From Pseudomonas brassicacearum (GTDB lineage Bacteria > Pseudomonadota > Gammaproteobacteria > Pseudomonadales > Pseudomonadaceae): DNA of 64,000 nucleotides. Position numbers and translations under genes: made by a program. Every line of letters begins with the position of its first letter. The stretch's first letter is position 1. The stretch spans positions 558,001 to 622,000 of the forward strand of contig NZ_MOBK01000006.1 in NCBI RefSeq assembly GCF_003732265.1, written 5' to 3'. Under the pieces are notes generated by a model. It did not search any database. It saw only the letters and a program-made list of their open reading frames with translations, and was not told where the DNA came from. Shown one piece after another: positions 16,638 to 25,716 of the stretch.

Positions 16638-18048
16638 TGATCTCCAGTCGGCCCAGCAGCATGCCGAACGACAGAATCCACTTGGCGGCGTCCGGCAACG
16701 TCGAAAAGTTACCCGACGGCCCGATGGTCGGACCCAACCCCGGCCCGACACCGGACACGGTACTGGCCGCGCCGGTCAGGGCGGTCATCCAGTCCACGCC
16801 GAGCAGTGAGAGCAGCAACGCGATGACGCAAATGGTGATGGCGAAGAAGAACGAAAAGGTCAGGATTGAGCGCACGATTTCTTCGTCGAGACGGTGACCG
16901 TTGTACTTCTGTTTGATCACCGCGCGCGGGTGAATCAGTTGATTAAGGTTGGCCTTGAGCAGGATATAGGCGACCTGGAAGCGGAATATTTTGATACCGC
17001 CGGCCGTCGAACCGGAGCAGCCGCCGACAAAGCCCAGGTAAAAGAACAGCATCAGCGAGAAATTGCCCCACAGGCTGTAATCCCCCAGCGCAAAACCGGT
17101 GGTGGTGACCACCGACGTCACGTTAAACGCCACGTGCCGCAACGCTTCGAGCCAATGCAGTTGGGTGGTCCACCAGTACCAGGTGCCGAGCACCAGCCAG
17201 GTCACCAGCAACATGCCGAGCATCCCTTGAACCTGTTGATCCTTGATCAAGGCCCGCCGGTTGCCGCGCAAGGTTGCGACGTACAGGGTGAAGGGCAGGC
17301 TGCCGAGAATCATGATGACAATCGCCACCCAGTGCACCGCCGGCTGCGTCCATTTGGCCAGCGACTGGTCCGAGGTGGAAAAGCCGCCGGTGGAGATCGC
17401 TGACATCGCGTGGTTGATCGCATCAAACAGGCTCATCCCGGCCCACCAGAGCGCCAGGCTACCGATGATGGTGATGCCGACATAGGCCGCCACGATCAGG
17501 CGCGCCACCATGTGCGAACGGGGCATGACCTTTTCCGAACGGTCGGAGGACTCGGTCTGAAACAGGCGCATGCCACCGATGCGCAGCAGCGGCAGAATCG
17601 CCACCGCCATGCCGATAAAACCGATGCCGCCGAGCCAGTGCAGCAGCGAGCGCCAGATCAGGATGCCGGGAGACATGGTGTCCAGGCCGCTGAGGACCGT
17701 GGAACCGGTGGCGGTGATGCCGGACATGCTTTCAAAGATCGCGTCGGTGAAACTGACGTGTTGAGCCAGCATAAAAGGCAGCGAGGCGAAGAGGCAGACC
17801 ACCAGCCAACTGCTGACGGTCAACAGGTACATGTCCCGTGGACGCAGGTGGATGTGTTCGGGACGACCGGGGATAACCATCGCCAGGCCGGCGACAAAGG
17901 TAATCATGCTCGACCACAGGAACGAGGGCAGCTCGTGGGTGCGGTCGAAAATCATCAGGGTCGCCATGGGCACGACCATGGCAATGGCCAGCGTGATCAG
18001 GAAGATGCCGATGATAAAACCAATGATCCGTAAGGTCGGCAACGCCAT
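16594..18048 (-). CDS. trkH: TrkH, potassium uptake channel subunit
   Basis: 484 residues from the ATG at 18048. Four P-loop/M2-type repeats are seen, with selectivity-filter-like phrases SGITATGSTVL, SAISTGGFST, VVTTTGFALGDY and STVSGVGPGLG. The K+ channel-like fold is made of about ten membrane helices. TrkH works with the cytoplasmic NAD-binding TrkA to import K+. The length matches the family (about 480). It is transcribed away from the nitroreductase gene. The 3' end overlaps the AraC-family gene by 44 bases on opposite strands. Confidence 0.95.
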   Translation of the reverse strand: MALPTLRIIGFIIGIFLITLAIAMVVPMATLMIFDRTHELPSFLWSSMITFVAGLAMVIPGRPEHIHLRPRDMYLLTVSSWLVVCLFASLPFMLAQHVSFTDAIFESMSGITATGSTVLSGLDTMSPGILIWRSLLHWLGGIGFIGMAVAILPLLRIGGMRLFQTESSDRSEKVMPRSHMVARLIVAAYVGITIIGSLALWWAGMSLFDAINHAMSAISTGGFSTSDQSLAKWTQPAVHWVAIVIMILGSLPFTLYVATLRGNRRALIKDQQVQGMLGMLLVTWLVLGTWYWWTTQLHWLEALRHVAFNVTSVVTTTGFALGDYSLWGNFSLMLFFYLGFVGGCSGSTAGGIKIFRFQVAYILLKANLNQLIHPRAVIKQKYNGHRLDEEIVRSILTFSFFFAITICVIALLLSLLGVDWMTALTGAASTVSGVGPGLGPTIGPSGNFSTLPDAAKWILSFGMLLGRLEIITVFVLCIPAFWRH

Positions 18049-18169
18049 GAAATCCGCTCGGGCTGTTGTGGGAGTGGGCGCCATTCTACCTGCGGGGCAG
18101 GGCATGTAAACCGACGCCGCTTGTGCACTTGCAGCTAGAATAGCCAAACATTTTTTCAGGAGGTGGCCG

Positions 18170-18736
18170 ATGCAGGCTCTCGACGCTTTGCTCAACCGTG
18201 TTTCCGTTCCACGACTGCTTGACCCGGCACCGACTGCGGCGCAACGCGAAGTGCTGTTTGGCGCCGCCATGCGTGCCCCGGACCACGGTCATTTGCAGCC
18301 TTGGCGCTTCCTGACCGTCGAGGGCGCGGCGCGCGAGCAAATGGGCGAGCTGCTGGCCGAAGCGGCGAAGCTGCAAGACAGCGAGGTGTCCGAAGCGGCA
18401 CTGGACAAGGCGCGCAACGGCCCACTGCGTGCCCCGTTGGTGGTGGTGGTGATTGCGCGGGTGCAGGATCACGTCAAGTACCCGAAATCCGAGCAACTGC
18501 TGGCTGCGGGCTGTGCGGCGCACGGCATTTTGCTGGCGGCGTATGCGCAAGGGATTGGCGCGGTATGGCGTACCGGTGAACTGGCCTATTCGGCGCATGT
18601 GGCCAAAGGGCTGGGGTTGGCGGAAGGGGAAGAGGTGATTGCGTTCCTTTACCTCGGCACACCGCAGAAAGAACCGCGGGTGGCCGAGAAAGTCGACCTC
18701 GCCGAATTCGTCAGCGCGTGGCCTGATAAGTCCTGA
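18170..18736 (+). CDS. YdjA-like FMN nitroreductase
   Basis: 188 residues. Nitroreductase landmarks: the FMN phosphate contacts in a start like LLNRVSVPRLLDPAP (RxS position), AAMRAPDHGHLQPWRF near 33-48, GCAAHGILLAAYAQGIGAVWRTGE near 115-138, and a C-terminal FLYLGTPQKEPR. It closely fits YdjA/TdsD-type small nitroreductases, which reduce quinones or nitro compounds; the natural substrate is unknown. AGGAGG gives a strong ribosome site before the ATG. Confidence 0.9.
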   Translation: MQALDALLNRVSVPRLLDPAPTAAQREVLFGAAMRAPDHGHLQPWRFLTVEGAAREQMGELLAEAAKLQDSEVSEAALDKARNGPLRAPLVVVVIARVQDHVKYPKSEQLLAAGCAAHGILLAAYAQGIGAVWRTGELAYSAHVAKGLGLAEGEEVIAFLYLGTPQKEPRVAEKVDLAEFVSAWPDKS

Positions 18737-18754
18737 CATTCACATCAAATCAAA

Positions 18755-18844
18755 TGTGGGAGCGGGCTTGCTCGCGAAGACGGTGGGGCAGTCAACATTT
18801 CCGTTGAATGTGAAGCCGCTTTCGCGAGCAAGCCCGCTCCCACA
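18755..18844. repeat. REPIN, GTGGGAGCGGGCTTGC family
   Basis: Inverted 24-base ends (18755-18778, 18821-18844) surround a spacer with the typical GGCAGTCAACATT phrase. It sits between the convergent nitroreductase and histidine kinase genes. Confidence 0.9.
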
Positions 18845-18898
18845 CTTGATCTAAGGTGAACGCACATTTTGAGAGTATCCGTTAACCCTACAAAGGGT

Positions 18899-20239
18899 TC
18901 AGGGTTGGACGACCGCTCCTGGCACCAACGGCAATTCCAGACTGGCCACAAACCCGCCCTGGGGATGATTGGCCAGCACCAGACTCCCGCCATGACGCTC
19001 TGCAGCGCGGCGCGCAATCGCCAGGCCCAGACCATGTCCGGCCGCCGTTTGCCCCGGCGCTCGATAAAACGGCTCGCCCAACTGATTCAAATGCTCGGCG
19101 TTCACGCCCGGCCCATGGTCACGCACGCTGACGACAATGCGCTCACCCTGCCGCACGGCCTGCATTTCAATTGACTGCCCCACCGGGTTAAACCGCTGGG
19201 CGTTGCGCAGCAGATTGTCGACGGCACGCTCGATCATCGTCGGCCAGCCCTTGAGGTTCAGTTGCGGCTCCGCCTGAAGACGCACGTTTTGTTCCGGTGA
19301 ACCCAGTTGCGCATCCTTTTGCAGCGTATGAAGCAACGCGTTGAGGTCGACCTCTTCGGCACTCGCGTTGTCGGCGTCGACCCGGGCCAGCACAAGGATT
19401 TCGCTGATCAGCGCTTCCAGCCGGTCGCATTCGCGGGTCAGGCGCGGCCAGAGCTTTTCCCGTTCTTCAGGGTTGGCCCGTTCCGCCAATGCCAACGCAA
19501 TGCGCAGTCGGGCGAGCGGGGAGCGCAGTTCGTGCGACACATCGCGCAGCAATTGCCGCTGGCTGCCGATCAAGCTTTGTAGGCGTGAGCCCATGCGGTT
19601 GAAATCGTTGGCCAACACGCCGAATTCATCGCGTCGGTTGGCCAGTTTCACCAGACTGTTCTGCTGATAGGTGGTTTGTCCCAAATCATGCACGGCACCG
19701 CGCAAACGGCTGAGCGGGCGGGTGATCGACAGGGTGACGAACAGGCTGAACAAGGTCAGCACCACCAACGCGATGCCCAGCGCACTCAACGGCCACAGCA
19801 GGCTTTCGCGGTGCCAGGAATCCAGTTCCGGGTGCGGGATGCGATAAATCAGCAGGTAGGTGTCACCGGTTTTTTCGCTGGTGTATTCCGCGGTCAAACG
19901 ACGCCATGGCAGGCGCCGGTCGTCGTTGTTCTGCCGGGCTTCGAAAGCGGCTGCGCGACGCGGGAAGGTGCCGCGGACGACCGGGTCGCCGCTTTCGTTC
20001 AGCACCTGCACGTCGATGTGATATTGACGTTTGCGCTGTTCCAGAATGTCCTGGGCGGCTTCTTCACCCTGGGCTTCGTATGTTTGCGTCCACTCTTGCG
20101 CCAGGGTGTTAAGGCCCGGATGGCGGCTGAGGATCCACGCGTCCTGGTTGAGCATGTGCCCCAGCAGAATGGAGAGCCCTGCCACTAGAGCGATGGCCAA
20201 CCAGAAGCTGGCCAGGATACGCCAGAACAATGAACGCAC
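18899..20239 (-). CDS. Membrane sensor histidine kinase, CpxA-like
   Basis: 446 residues: TM1 (about 8-28), a periplasmic domain (29-146), TM2 (about 147-170), HAMP (171-225), and a HisKA domain with the phospho-acceptor His236 in DVSHELRSPLARL. An ATPase domain follows, with NLLRNAQRF (N box), DHGPGV (G1) and GLGLAIA (G2). It should pair with the response regulator at 21184. The gene order regulator - Spy-like protein - kinase matches the P. aeruginosa PA3204-PA3206 (CpxR/CpxS) locus as I remember it, suggesting envelope-stress sensing. It is separated from the Spy-like gene by a REPIN. Confidence 0.9.
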   Translation of the reverse strand: MRSLFWRILASFWLAIALVAGLSILLGHMLNQDAWILSRHPGLNTLAQEWTQTYEAQGEEAAQDILEQRKRQYHIDVQVLNESGDPVVRGTFPRRAAAFEARQNNDDRRLPWRRLTAEYTSEKTGDTYLLIYRIPHPELDSWHRESLLWPLSALGIALVVLTLFSLFVTLSITRPLSRLRGAVHDLGQTTYQQNSLVKLANRRDEFGVLANDFNRMGSRLQSLIGSQRQLLRDVSHELRSPLARLRIALALAERANPEEREKLWPRLTRECDRLEALISEILVLARVDADNASAEEVDLNALLHTLQKDAQLGSPEQNVRLQAEPQLNLKGWPTMIERAVDNLLRNAQRFNPVGQSIEMQAVRQGERIVVSVRDHGPGVNAEHLNQLGEPFYRAPGQTAAGHGLGLAIARRAAERHGGSLVLANHPQGGFVASLELPLVPGAVVQP

Positions 20240-20268
20240 AGAAAGTCCTCAAGCTAACGCAAATCCCC

Positions 20269-20357
20269 TGTGGGAGCGGGCTTGCTCGCGAAGGCGGTGT
20301 CTCAGGCAAATCATTGTTGACTGACACACCGCCTTCGCGAGCAAGCCCGCTCCCACA
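20269..20357. repeat. REPIN, GTGGGAGCGGGCTTGC family
   Basis: The ends start TGTGGGAGCGGGCTTGC and close with the reverse complement. It is inserted between the Spy-like gene and the kinase gene, so it lies inside the presumed transcript. Confidence 0.9.
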
Positions 20358-20375
20358 TTAGATTGGGGGGTAACA

Positions 20376-20400
20376 GACCCAACGGGTTGGCCGTTGGGTC
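20376..20400. terminator. Hairpin after the Spy-like gene
   Basis: A perfect 10-bp stem (GACCCAACGG with CCGTTGGGTC) and a 5-base loop lie 14 bases past the Spy-like stop. There is only a weak T run on the minus strand, so it may reduce rather than stop read-through into the kinase gene. Confidence 0.5.
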
Positions 20401-20413
20401 CGGGGTCAGCGCA

Positions 20414-20863
20414 TTATTGCGCTTTTTGCGGTTGTTGCGCTTTCCAGGCCTTGAACTCGGCCCACTCGGCGCGACGCTCAGCCTGCTTTTTCTGGATCTC
20501 GTCGAATTTCTTCTGTTGATCCGGTTTCAGCACGGCGCGTACATCGGCTTCGGCTTTCTGATGCTTGGCGGTCATTTCGTCTTTCAGGGCTTTCTGGTCG
20601 GCTGGCGAGAGTTTCTCCAGGTACTTGTCGACCAGTTGCTTACGCTCGTGCATCTGCTCGCCCATGATCTTGCGGATCTGCTCGCGCTGTTCGCGGCTCA
20701 GGTCGAGTTGGCTGTACGGGCCTTTGCCGTGCATGCCGTGCATCTGACCGCCGTGGCGCGAGTCGTCCATCGGCCCACCCATCGGGCCGGTGCCTTCAGG
20801 CATGGCCATGGCAACGGTCGGCAAAGCGGCGGCGAACATCAGAGCGATAAGAGTCTTGCGCAT
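20414..20863 (-). CDS. Spy/CpxP-like periplasmic protein (LTXXQ family)
   Basis: 149 residues from the ATG at 20863 (AAGGAG upstream). A clear signal peptide has a likely cut after VAMA (residue 20). The mature protein has a Gly/Met/His-rich stretch (HGGQMHGMHGKG), which may bind metal, and then long charged helices. The two LTxxQ-like repeats read LDLSREQREQIRKI and LKPDQQKKFDEI. Such proteins are periplasmic chaperones or stress sensors; CpxP binds and quiets CpxA. Encoded between the regulator and kinase genes, it is likely both a target and a modulator of this two-component system. Confidence 0.9.
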   Translation of the reverse strand: MRKTLIALMFAAALPTVAMAMPEGTGPMGGPMDDSRHGGQMHGMHGKGPYSQLDLSREQREQIRKIMGEQMHERKQLVDKYLEKLSPADQKALKDEMTAKHQKAEADVRAVLKPDQQKKFDEIQKKQAERRAEWAEFKAWKAQQPQKAQ

Positions 20864-21015
20864 GGTGAATCTCCTTGTCTCGTTCCCGGTACGTTCCGGA
20901 TGAGTACAGATTACGCAGATCAAGGTCAGCGGCGGTCAGCGGAGCGTAAAGCTTGGGTAAAGACGATTTTGCATCGACCTGACACTTCCACCATTTTTCA
21001 GACCCACACGCCCGG

Positions 21016-21166
21016 TGTAGCAGCTGTCGAGCCCCGGCGAGGCTGCGTCCGGCGGCGCAGCCGTCGTAAACCCTGAGAACGCGGTTTTCCTGAAAAACCG
21101 CAGCGCCTGATTTCACGACGGCTGCGCCGCCGGACGCAGCCTCGCCGGGGCTCGACAGCTGCTACA
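21016..21166. repeat. Perfect 52-bp inverted repeat (REPIN/MITE-like)
   Basis: The arms 21016-21067 and 21115-21166 are exact reverse complements, with a 47-base spacer. The arms begin TGTAGCAGCTGTCGAGCC. The inner end (GCGCAGCCGTCGTAAACCC) resembles the interiors of the GTGGCGAGG-type REPINs, so it may be a third related family. It lies between the response regulator and the Spy-like gene. Confidence 0.85.
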
Positions 21167-21183
21167 AGGGATCGAGTTCTGAA

Positions 21184-21861
21184 TTAGAGGCTGTAGTAGT
21201 AACCACGGCTGCGCAGCGCAACGATGCGCGGGCGGCCGTCGGGGTGCGGGCCGATTTTCTTGCGCAGGTTGCTGACGTGCATGTCCAGGCTGCGGTCGTA
21301 CAGGGTCAGCTTGCGGCCGAGGGCGATCTGCGCCAGTTCCTGTTTGTCCAGCGGCTCGCCGGGTTGCTTGAGCAGGGCTTCGAGCAAACGGCTTTCGGAA
21401 ACGGTGAGGGTGTATTCCTGTTCATCGATGCTGACCACACCGCGCACCGGGCTGAAACACAGATCGCCCAGCTCGAGCTGACTGGAGACTGCTGCCGGAT
21501 GACTGCGGCGCAATACGGCGCGCAGGCGGGCTGTCAGTTCCCGTGGGTCGCAGGGTTTGGCCAGGTAGTCGTCGGCGCCCAGTTCCAGGCCGAGGATGCG
21601 GTCCAGAGGCTCGCCGCGTGCCGACAGCATCAGCACCGGCAGGTCCGGGTGATCGCTGCGCAATTGCTTGAGTAATTCCAGACCGCTGCCGTCCGGCAGC
21701 ATCACGTCCAGCACCACGGCGGCGGGAGAGGTTTCGGCCAGCGCGCGGCGGGCACTCTGGCCATCGTGGCAGGCACGGACCTGAAAGCCTTCCTGGCTCA
21801 ACCAACTGCTCAGGAGCTCGCACAGCTCCTGGTCATCATCAATTAGTAACAGCTCGCTCAT
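21184..21861 (-). CDS. cpxR: CpxR-like OmpR-family response regulator
   Basis: 225 residues. The receiver domain (1-120) has an acidic pocket DDD (8-10), phosphorylation site Asp52 in VVLDVML, a Ser/Thr in LMLSARG, and Lys in LAKPCD. The winged-helix DNA-binding domain (130-225) has the phrase RSLDMHVSNLRKKIG and RGYYYSL at the end. It belongs to the CpxR branch of OmpR-type regulators and likely controls the adjacent Spy-like gene. It follows the coiled-coil anchor gene by 7 bases on the same strand, so they are probably co-transcribed. The symbol rests on recalled synteny with P. aeruginosa. Confidence 0.85.
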   Translation of the reverse strand: MSELLLIDDDQELCELLSSWLSQEGFQVRACHDGQSARRALAETSPAAVVLDVMLPDGSGLELLKQLRSDHPDLPVLMLSARGEPLDRILGLELGADDYLAKPCDPRELTARLRAVLRRSHPAAVSSQLELGDLCFSPVRGVVSIDEQEYTLTVSESRLLEALLKQPGEPLDKQELAQIALGRKLTLYDRSLDMHVSNLRKKIGPHPDGRPRIVALRSRGYYYSL

Positions 21862-21868
21862 GAATCAC

Positions 21869-22282
21869 TCAATTTAGCCATTGCCGACGTTTTCTGGTGG
21901 CACCACTGGCGAAGATACCGCAGAGCAGGGCCAATAGCGCTACTCCACCGCCGATAACAAACCATTGCTGCTGATCAGTCAGCAGACGTGGCAACGGGCT
22001 ACTGGCCTGCGCTTCCTTGAGCTGCAGCTTGAGGCGCTGATTCTCTTGGCGCAACCGGCTCAGTTGAGCGCTTTCGCGTTCGGCATCGGTATTTTGCAGT
22101 TGCTTGTTCAATTCTTCCCGTTGCTGCTCGCTGACCTTCAAGCGTTGCTGCAAATCGCTAATCTGGCTGCCGGCGCTCAGGGACAAAGGCGTCGAATTAC
22201 CGCCCTCGGCGCTTTCTTCACCGTGGGCCGGGGCCATGATCGACAACGTCACCAACAACAGACACAACGGACCCTTGCGCAT
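21869..22282 (-). CDS. Exported coiled-coil protein with C-terminal membrane anchor
   Basis: 137 residues from the ATG at 22282. A signal peptide (1-22, cut after AHG) is followed by a short polar stretch and a Gln/Glu/Arg-rich coiled coil (about 45-100). One membrane span (WFVIGGGVALLALLCGIFA, about 112-130) and a basic tail (RKRRQWLN) follow. This layout equals the C-terminal half of YgiM-type SH3-and-anchor proteins, without the SH3 domain. It directly precedes the cpxR-like gene (7-base gap) and may report on the envelope, but no function is known. Confidence 0.82.
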   Translation of the reverse strand: MRKGPLCLLLVTLSIMAPAHGEESAEGGNSTPLSLSAGSQISDLQQRLKVSEQQREELNKQLQNTDAERESAQLSRLRQENQRLKLQLKEAQASSPLPRLLTDQQQWFVIGGGVALLALLCGIFASGATRKRRQWLN

Positions 22283-22391
22283 CGCGACTCCTGATTCCAA
22301 TCGAGTGATTGGGCAGGTTGTCGGCAGGCAAACGAGAATAATGAGCGTTGAGAGCGCGATGAACCGACAAGGTTCATCGCGCGGGAGAAAA

Positions 22392-22691
22392 TTACGGGAG
22401 GACTTGCTTGAACGGCTTGACCGAAACGTTGGCGTAGACGCCTGCGGCAATATACGGATCAGCGTCGGCCCAAGCCTGTGCGGCGCTCAGGGAATCGAAT
22501 TCGGCGACGATCAGGCTGCCGGTGAAACCTGCAGCGCCCGGATCATTGCTGTCGACCGCCGGGTGCGGACCGGCCAATACGATGCGGCCTTCACCCTTGA
22601 GCACTTGCAGGCGCTCAAGGTGGGCAGGGCGCGCGGACAGTCGGGCTTGCAGCGAGTTGGCGACGTCTGTGGCAATGATTGCGTAGAGCAT
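22392..22691 (-). CDS. yciI: YciI-family protein
   Basis: 99 residues with a ferredoxin-like dimeric alpha/beta-barrel pattern. Visible motifs are [21 protein letters not shown] (with the conserved His) and [15 protein letters not shown]. YciI-like proteins are small putative enzymes; the E. coli member is uncharacterised. Its ATG comes 1 base after the yciB stop, so it is translationally linked to yciB. Confidence 0.92.
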   Translation of the reverse strand: MLYAIIATDVANSLQARLSARPAHLERLQVLKGEGRIVLAGPHPAVDSNDPGAAGFTGSLIVAEFDSLSAAQAWADADPYIAAGVYANVSVKPFKQVLP

Positions 22692-22692
22692 G

Positions 22693-23289
22693 TCAGTCCT
22701 CGGTTTTTGGCGTAGTGGTGTCGGTGTCGTGCAGGTGGCGGGACAGGTAAATGCCCTGGCCGACCAGGAACAGCAGCGTCATGCCCAGGCTGCCGAAGAC
22801 TTTGAAGTCGACCCAGTAGTCCTGAAAGGTGAACGCGACGAACAGGTTGGCGGCGCCGCAAAACAGGAAGAAGGCGATCCAGGCGATGTTCAGGCGCGTC
22901 CAGACGGGCTCCGGCAGGGTCAGTGCGTGGCCCATGATGCGCTTGATCAGCAGGCTGTCACCGACGAAGTGGCTGCCAATGAATGCCAGGGCAAACAACC
23001 AGTTCACCACCGGCGCTTTCCACTTGAGGAAGGTTTCGCTGTGGAACGCCAGGGTCAGGCTACCGAAGACCAGGCAGGCAATGAGGGTCAGCCACTGGCT
23101 CTTTTCAAGCTTGCGCTGCTTGATGAACAGCGCGCCGTAAACCACCAGCGAGCTAATGATCAACATCGCGGTGGCGCTGTAGATACCGCCTACAGTCAAC
23201 TCATGACCGCCGATGTCGACGACCCGCGGGTCCAGTTTGAAGACGATGAAAAACAGCAGGAGCGGGATGAAATCGATGAATTGTTTCAC
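22693..23289 (-). CDS. yciB: YciB (IspZ), septation-linked inner membrane protein
   Basis: 198 residues from a GTG at 23289 ([14 protein letters not shown]), the conserved family opening. Five hydrophobic helices are seen, with the phrases [10 protein letters not shown] and [19 protein letters not shown]. YciB is an integral membrane protein involved in envelope synthesis and normal septation; its biochemical role is unsettled. It is divergent from rnm with an 87-base gap and is followed immediately by yciI. Confidence 0.93.
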   Translation of the reverse strand: MKQFIDFIPLLLFFIVFKLDPRVVDIGGHELTVGGIYSATAMLIISSLVVYGALFIKQRKLEKSQWLTLIACLVFGSLTLAFHSETFLKWKAPVVNWLFALAFIGSHFVGDSLLIKRIMGHALTLPEPVWTRLNIAWIAFFLFCGAANLFVAFTFQDYWVDFKVFGSLGMTLLFLVGQGIYLSRHLHDTDTTTPKTED

Positions 23290-23376
23290 AGTGGCAGCCA
23301 GAAGCAGGATGTGGCGGCATAATAACAAACATATGGGCGCGCGATAGCGCCAGCTGATTTGAGGTAACAAAGTCCT

Positions 23377-24240
23377 GTGAATGTTGATTTGCACTGCCAT
23401 AGCACGGCCTCCGATGGCGCCCTGGCGCCTGCGGTACTGGTTGCGCGTGCGTTCGAGAAAGGCGTGCGAGTCCTGGCCTTGACCGATCACGACACCCTTG
23501 AGGGCCTCGATGAGGCCCGCACAGCCGCGACGGCGCTGGGGATGCAACTGGTCAATGGCGTCGAATTGTCCTGCACCTGGGGCGGCGCGACCATTCACGT
23601 TTTGGGTTATGGATTTGATGTCACGGCACCGCCGTTGGTCGAAGCGATTGCAAAATTGCACGATGGCCGTTGGCTACGGTCCGAAGAAATAAGCCGCAAG
23701 CTGGCGTTGAAAGGCATGCCGGGGGCGCTGGAAGGGGCCCGTGCCATGCAGCAGGAACTGGGCGACAGCGGCAACGCGCCGGCCCGTCCGCACTTCGCCG
23801 ACTGGATGGTGCGTGAAGGGTTTGTAAAGGATCGCGCCGAAGCCTTCCGCAAATGGCTGGGCGCCGGCAAGCTGGGCGACGTCAAGCAACACTGGCCAAC
23901 TTTGGAAGAGACGGTCGAAACCCTGCGCGCGGCGAAGGCCTGGGTCAGCCTGGCGCATCCCTGGCACTACGATTTCACTCGCAGCAAGCGTCGTCGCCTG
24001 ATTTCTGACTATATTCAAGCCGGGGGCCACGCGATTGAAGTGGTCAATGGCCATCAGCCCGCCGAACAAGTGGGCAGCCTGGCGATTCTTGCTCGTGAGT
24101 TCGGTCTGCTGGTCAGCGCCGGCAGTGATTTTCATGGCCCTGGAGGCTGGTCCGAGATCGGCGAATACCGTCCGCTCCCGGAGGATCTGCCACCACTGTG
24201 GTGTCGATTCAAACATGACCCAATTATTGCCGCCGTCTGA
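23377..24240 (+). CDS. rnm: PHP-domain phosphoesterase, RNase AM / nucleoside 3',5'-bisphosphate phosphatase
   Basis: 287 residues from a GTG with GAGGTAA before it. PHP motifs: [11 protein letters not shown] near 4-14, LTDHDTLEG near 35-43, GVELSC, AHPWHYD near 193 and GSDFHGP near 247, giving a full set of His/Asp metal ligands. Relatives include E. coli YciV (TrpH, RNase AM), which removes nucleotides from 5' ends of rRNA precursors and dephosphorylates pAp-type nucleotides. It is followed by yciO, as in E. coli. Confidence 0.92.
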   Translation: MNVDLHCHSTASDGALAPAVLVARAFEKGVRVLALTDHDTLEGLDEARTAATALGMQLVNGVELSCTWGGATIHVLGYGFDVTAPPLVEAIAKLHDGRWLRSEEISRKLALKGMPGALEGARAMQQELGDSGNAPARPHFADWMVREGFVKDRAEAFRKWLGAGKLGDVKQHWPTLEETVETLRAAKAWVSLAHPWHYDFTRSKRRRLISDYIQAGGHAIEVVNGHQPAEQVGSLAILAREFGLLVSAGSDFHGPGGWSEIGEYRPLPEDLPPLWCRFKHDPIIAAV

Positions 24241-24253
24241 ACAGGTAGAGAAT

Positions 24254-24883
24254 GTGAGTCAATTTTTCCAGATTCATCCGGAAAACCCGCAAGCGCGCCT
24301 GATCAAACAGGCAGTCGAGATCATCCGCAAAGGCGGGGTGGTGATTTATCCCACAGACTCGTCCTACGCCATTGGTTGCCAGATCGGCGACAAGAATGCC
24401 GTGGAGCGCGTGCGCCGGTTGCGCGGGCTGGATGACAAACACAACTTCGCGCTGATTTGCAGCGACCTGTCGCAGCTGGGAGTGTTCGCCAAGATCGACA
24501 CCGGCACGTTCCGCCTGCTCAAGGTGCACCTGCCAGGGCCGTACACCTTCATTCTCAACGCCACCCGCGAAGTCCCGCGGCTGTTGTTGCACCCGAAAAA
24601 ACGCACCATCGGCCTGCGGGTCCCGAGCCATCCGATTGCCCTGGCGTTGCTGGAAGAGCTCGGCGAGCCGCTGATGAGCGTGACCCTGATCCTGCCGGGC
24701 GACACCGACCCGCTGAGCGACCCGTTCGAAATGCGTCAGTTGCTTGAGCATCAAGTCGACCTGATCATTGATGGCGGGTTCGGCGGGATCAAGGCCTCCA
24801 CCGTGATCAATCTCGCCGACGGCGAGCCGGAAGTGATCCGTGTCGGTTGCGGCGACCCTGCGCCGTTCATGGCTGAGGCGTAG
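24254..24883 (+). CDS. yciO: YciO, Sua5/YrdC-family protein
   Basis: 209 residues from the GTG at 24254 (VSQFFQIHPENP), the start used in most members; an ATG at 24215 inside the 3' end of rnm is an alternative. YrdC-fold motifs: GGVVIYPTDSSYAIGC near 27-42, KHNFALICSDLSQL, PGPYTFIL and KRTIGLRVPSHPIA. The family makes L-threonylcarbamoyladenylate for tRNA t6A, but YciO itself is a weaker paralogue. Its stop is followed at once by the scpA ATG. Confidence 0.92.
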   Translation: MSQFFQIHPENPQARLIKQAVEIIRKGGVVIYPTDSSYAIGCQIGDKNAVERVRRLRGLDDKHNFALICSDLSQLGVFAKIDTGTFRLLKVHLPGPYTFILNATREVPRLLLHPKKRTIGLRVPSHPIALALLEELGEPLMSVTLILPGDTDPLSDPFEMRQLLEHQVDLIIDGGFGGIKASTVINLADGEPEVIRVGCGDPAPFMAEA

Positions 24884-25705
24884 ATGTCTGCAGTAGAACC
24901 CGTCGTCGACAGTCAGGCCGGAGCCCAGCAAGAGCTGCCCTTCGCGATGGTGTATGGCCAGGCGGTGCTGGAAATGCCGCTGGACCTGTACATCCCGCCG
25001 GATGCGCTCGAGGTGTTTCTCGAGGCCTTCGAAGGCCCGCTCGACCTGCTGCTGTACCTGATCCGCAAACAGAACATCAACATCCTCGACATCCCGGTGG
25101 CGGAAATCACTCGCCAGTACATGGGGTATGTCGAGTTGATGCAGTCGGTGCGCCTGGAACTGGCCGCCGAGTACCTGGTGATGGCCGCGATGCTGGCCGA
25201 GATCAAGTCGCGGATGCTGTTGCCCCGCGCCGAAACCATCGAAGACGAAGAAGACGACCCGCGCGCCGAGCTGATCCGCCGCTTGCAGGAATACGAGCGC
25301 TTCAAGGCCGCCGCCGAAGGCATTGATGGCCTGACCCGTGTCGGCCGTGACGTCGTGGTGCCCAAGCTGGATGCCCCGGAAGCCCGGGCGCGCAAACTGT
25401 TGCCGGACGTGCGCCTGTCTGAATTGCTGTTGTCCATGGCCGAGGTCCTGCGCCGCGGCGACATGTTTGAAAGCCACCAGGTCAGTCGCGAGGCACTGTC
25501 TACCCGCGAACGCATGAGTGATGTACTGGATCGGCTCAAGGGCGGCGGTTTCGTGCCCTTTGTCGAGCTGTTCACCGCCGAAGAGGGGCGACTGGGGGTG
25601 GTGGTGACTTTTATGGCCATCCTCGAACTGGTCAAGGAATCCTTGGTCGAGCTGGTGCAGAATGAGCCGTTCGCAGCGATCCACGTGCGGGCCCGAGCCG
25701 AATAA
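24884..25705 (+). CDS. scpA: Segregation and condensation protein ScpA
   Basis: 273 residues, with the ATG abutting the yciO stop. The kleisin N-terminal domain reads FEGPLDLLLYLIRKQNINILDIPV near 48-71, with the conserved EYLVMAAMLAEIKSRMLLP. A C-terminal winged helix follows. The first 40 residues are a pseudomonad extension. ScpA bridges SMC heads and, with ScpB, forms the condensin that compacts the chromosome. scpB follows after 11 bases. Confidence 0.95.
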   Translation: MSAVEPVVDSQAGAQQELPFAMVYGQAVLEMPLDLYIPPDALEVFLEAFEGPLDLLLYLIRKQNINILDIPVAEITRQYMGYVELMQSVRLELAAEYLVMAAMLAEIKSRMLLPRAETIEDEEDDPRAELIRRLQEYERFKAAAEGIDGLTRVGRDVVVPKLDAPEARARKLLPDVRLSELLLSMAEVLRRGDMFESHQVSREALSTRERMSDVLDRLKGGGFVPFVELFTAEEGRLGVVVTFMAILELVKESLVELVQNEPFAAIHVRARAE

Positions 25706-25716
25706 CGAGTTGAATC

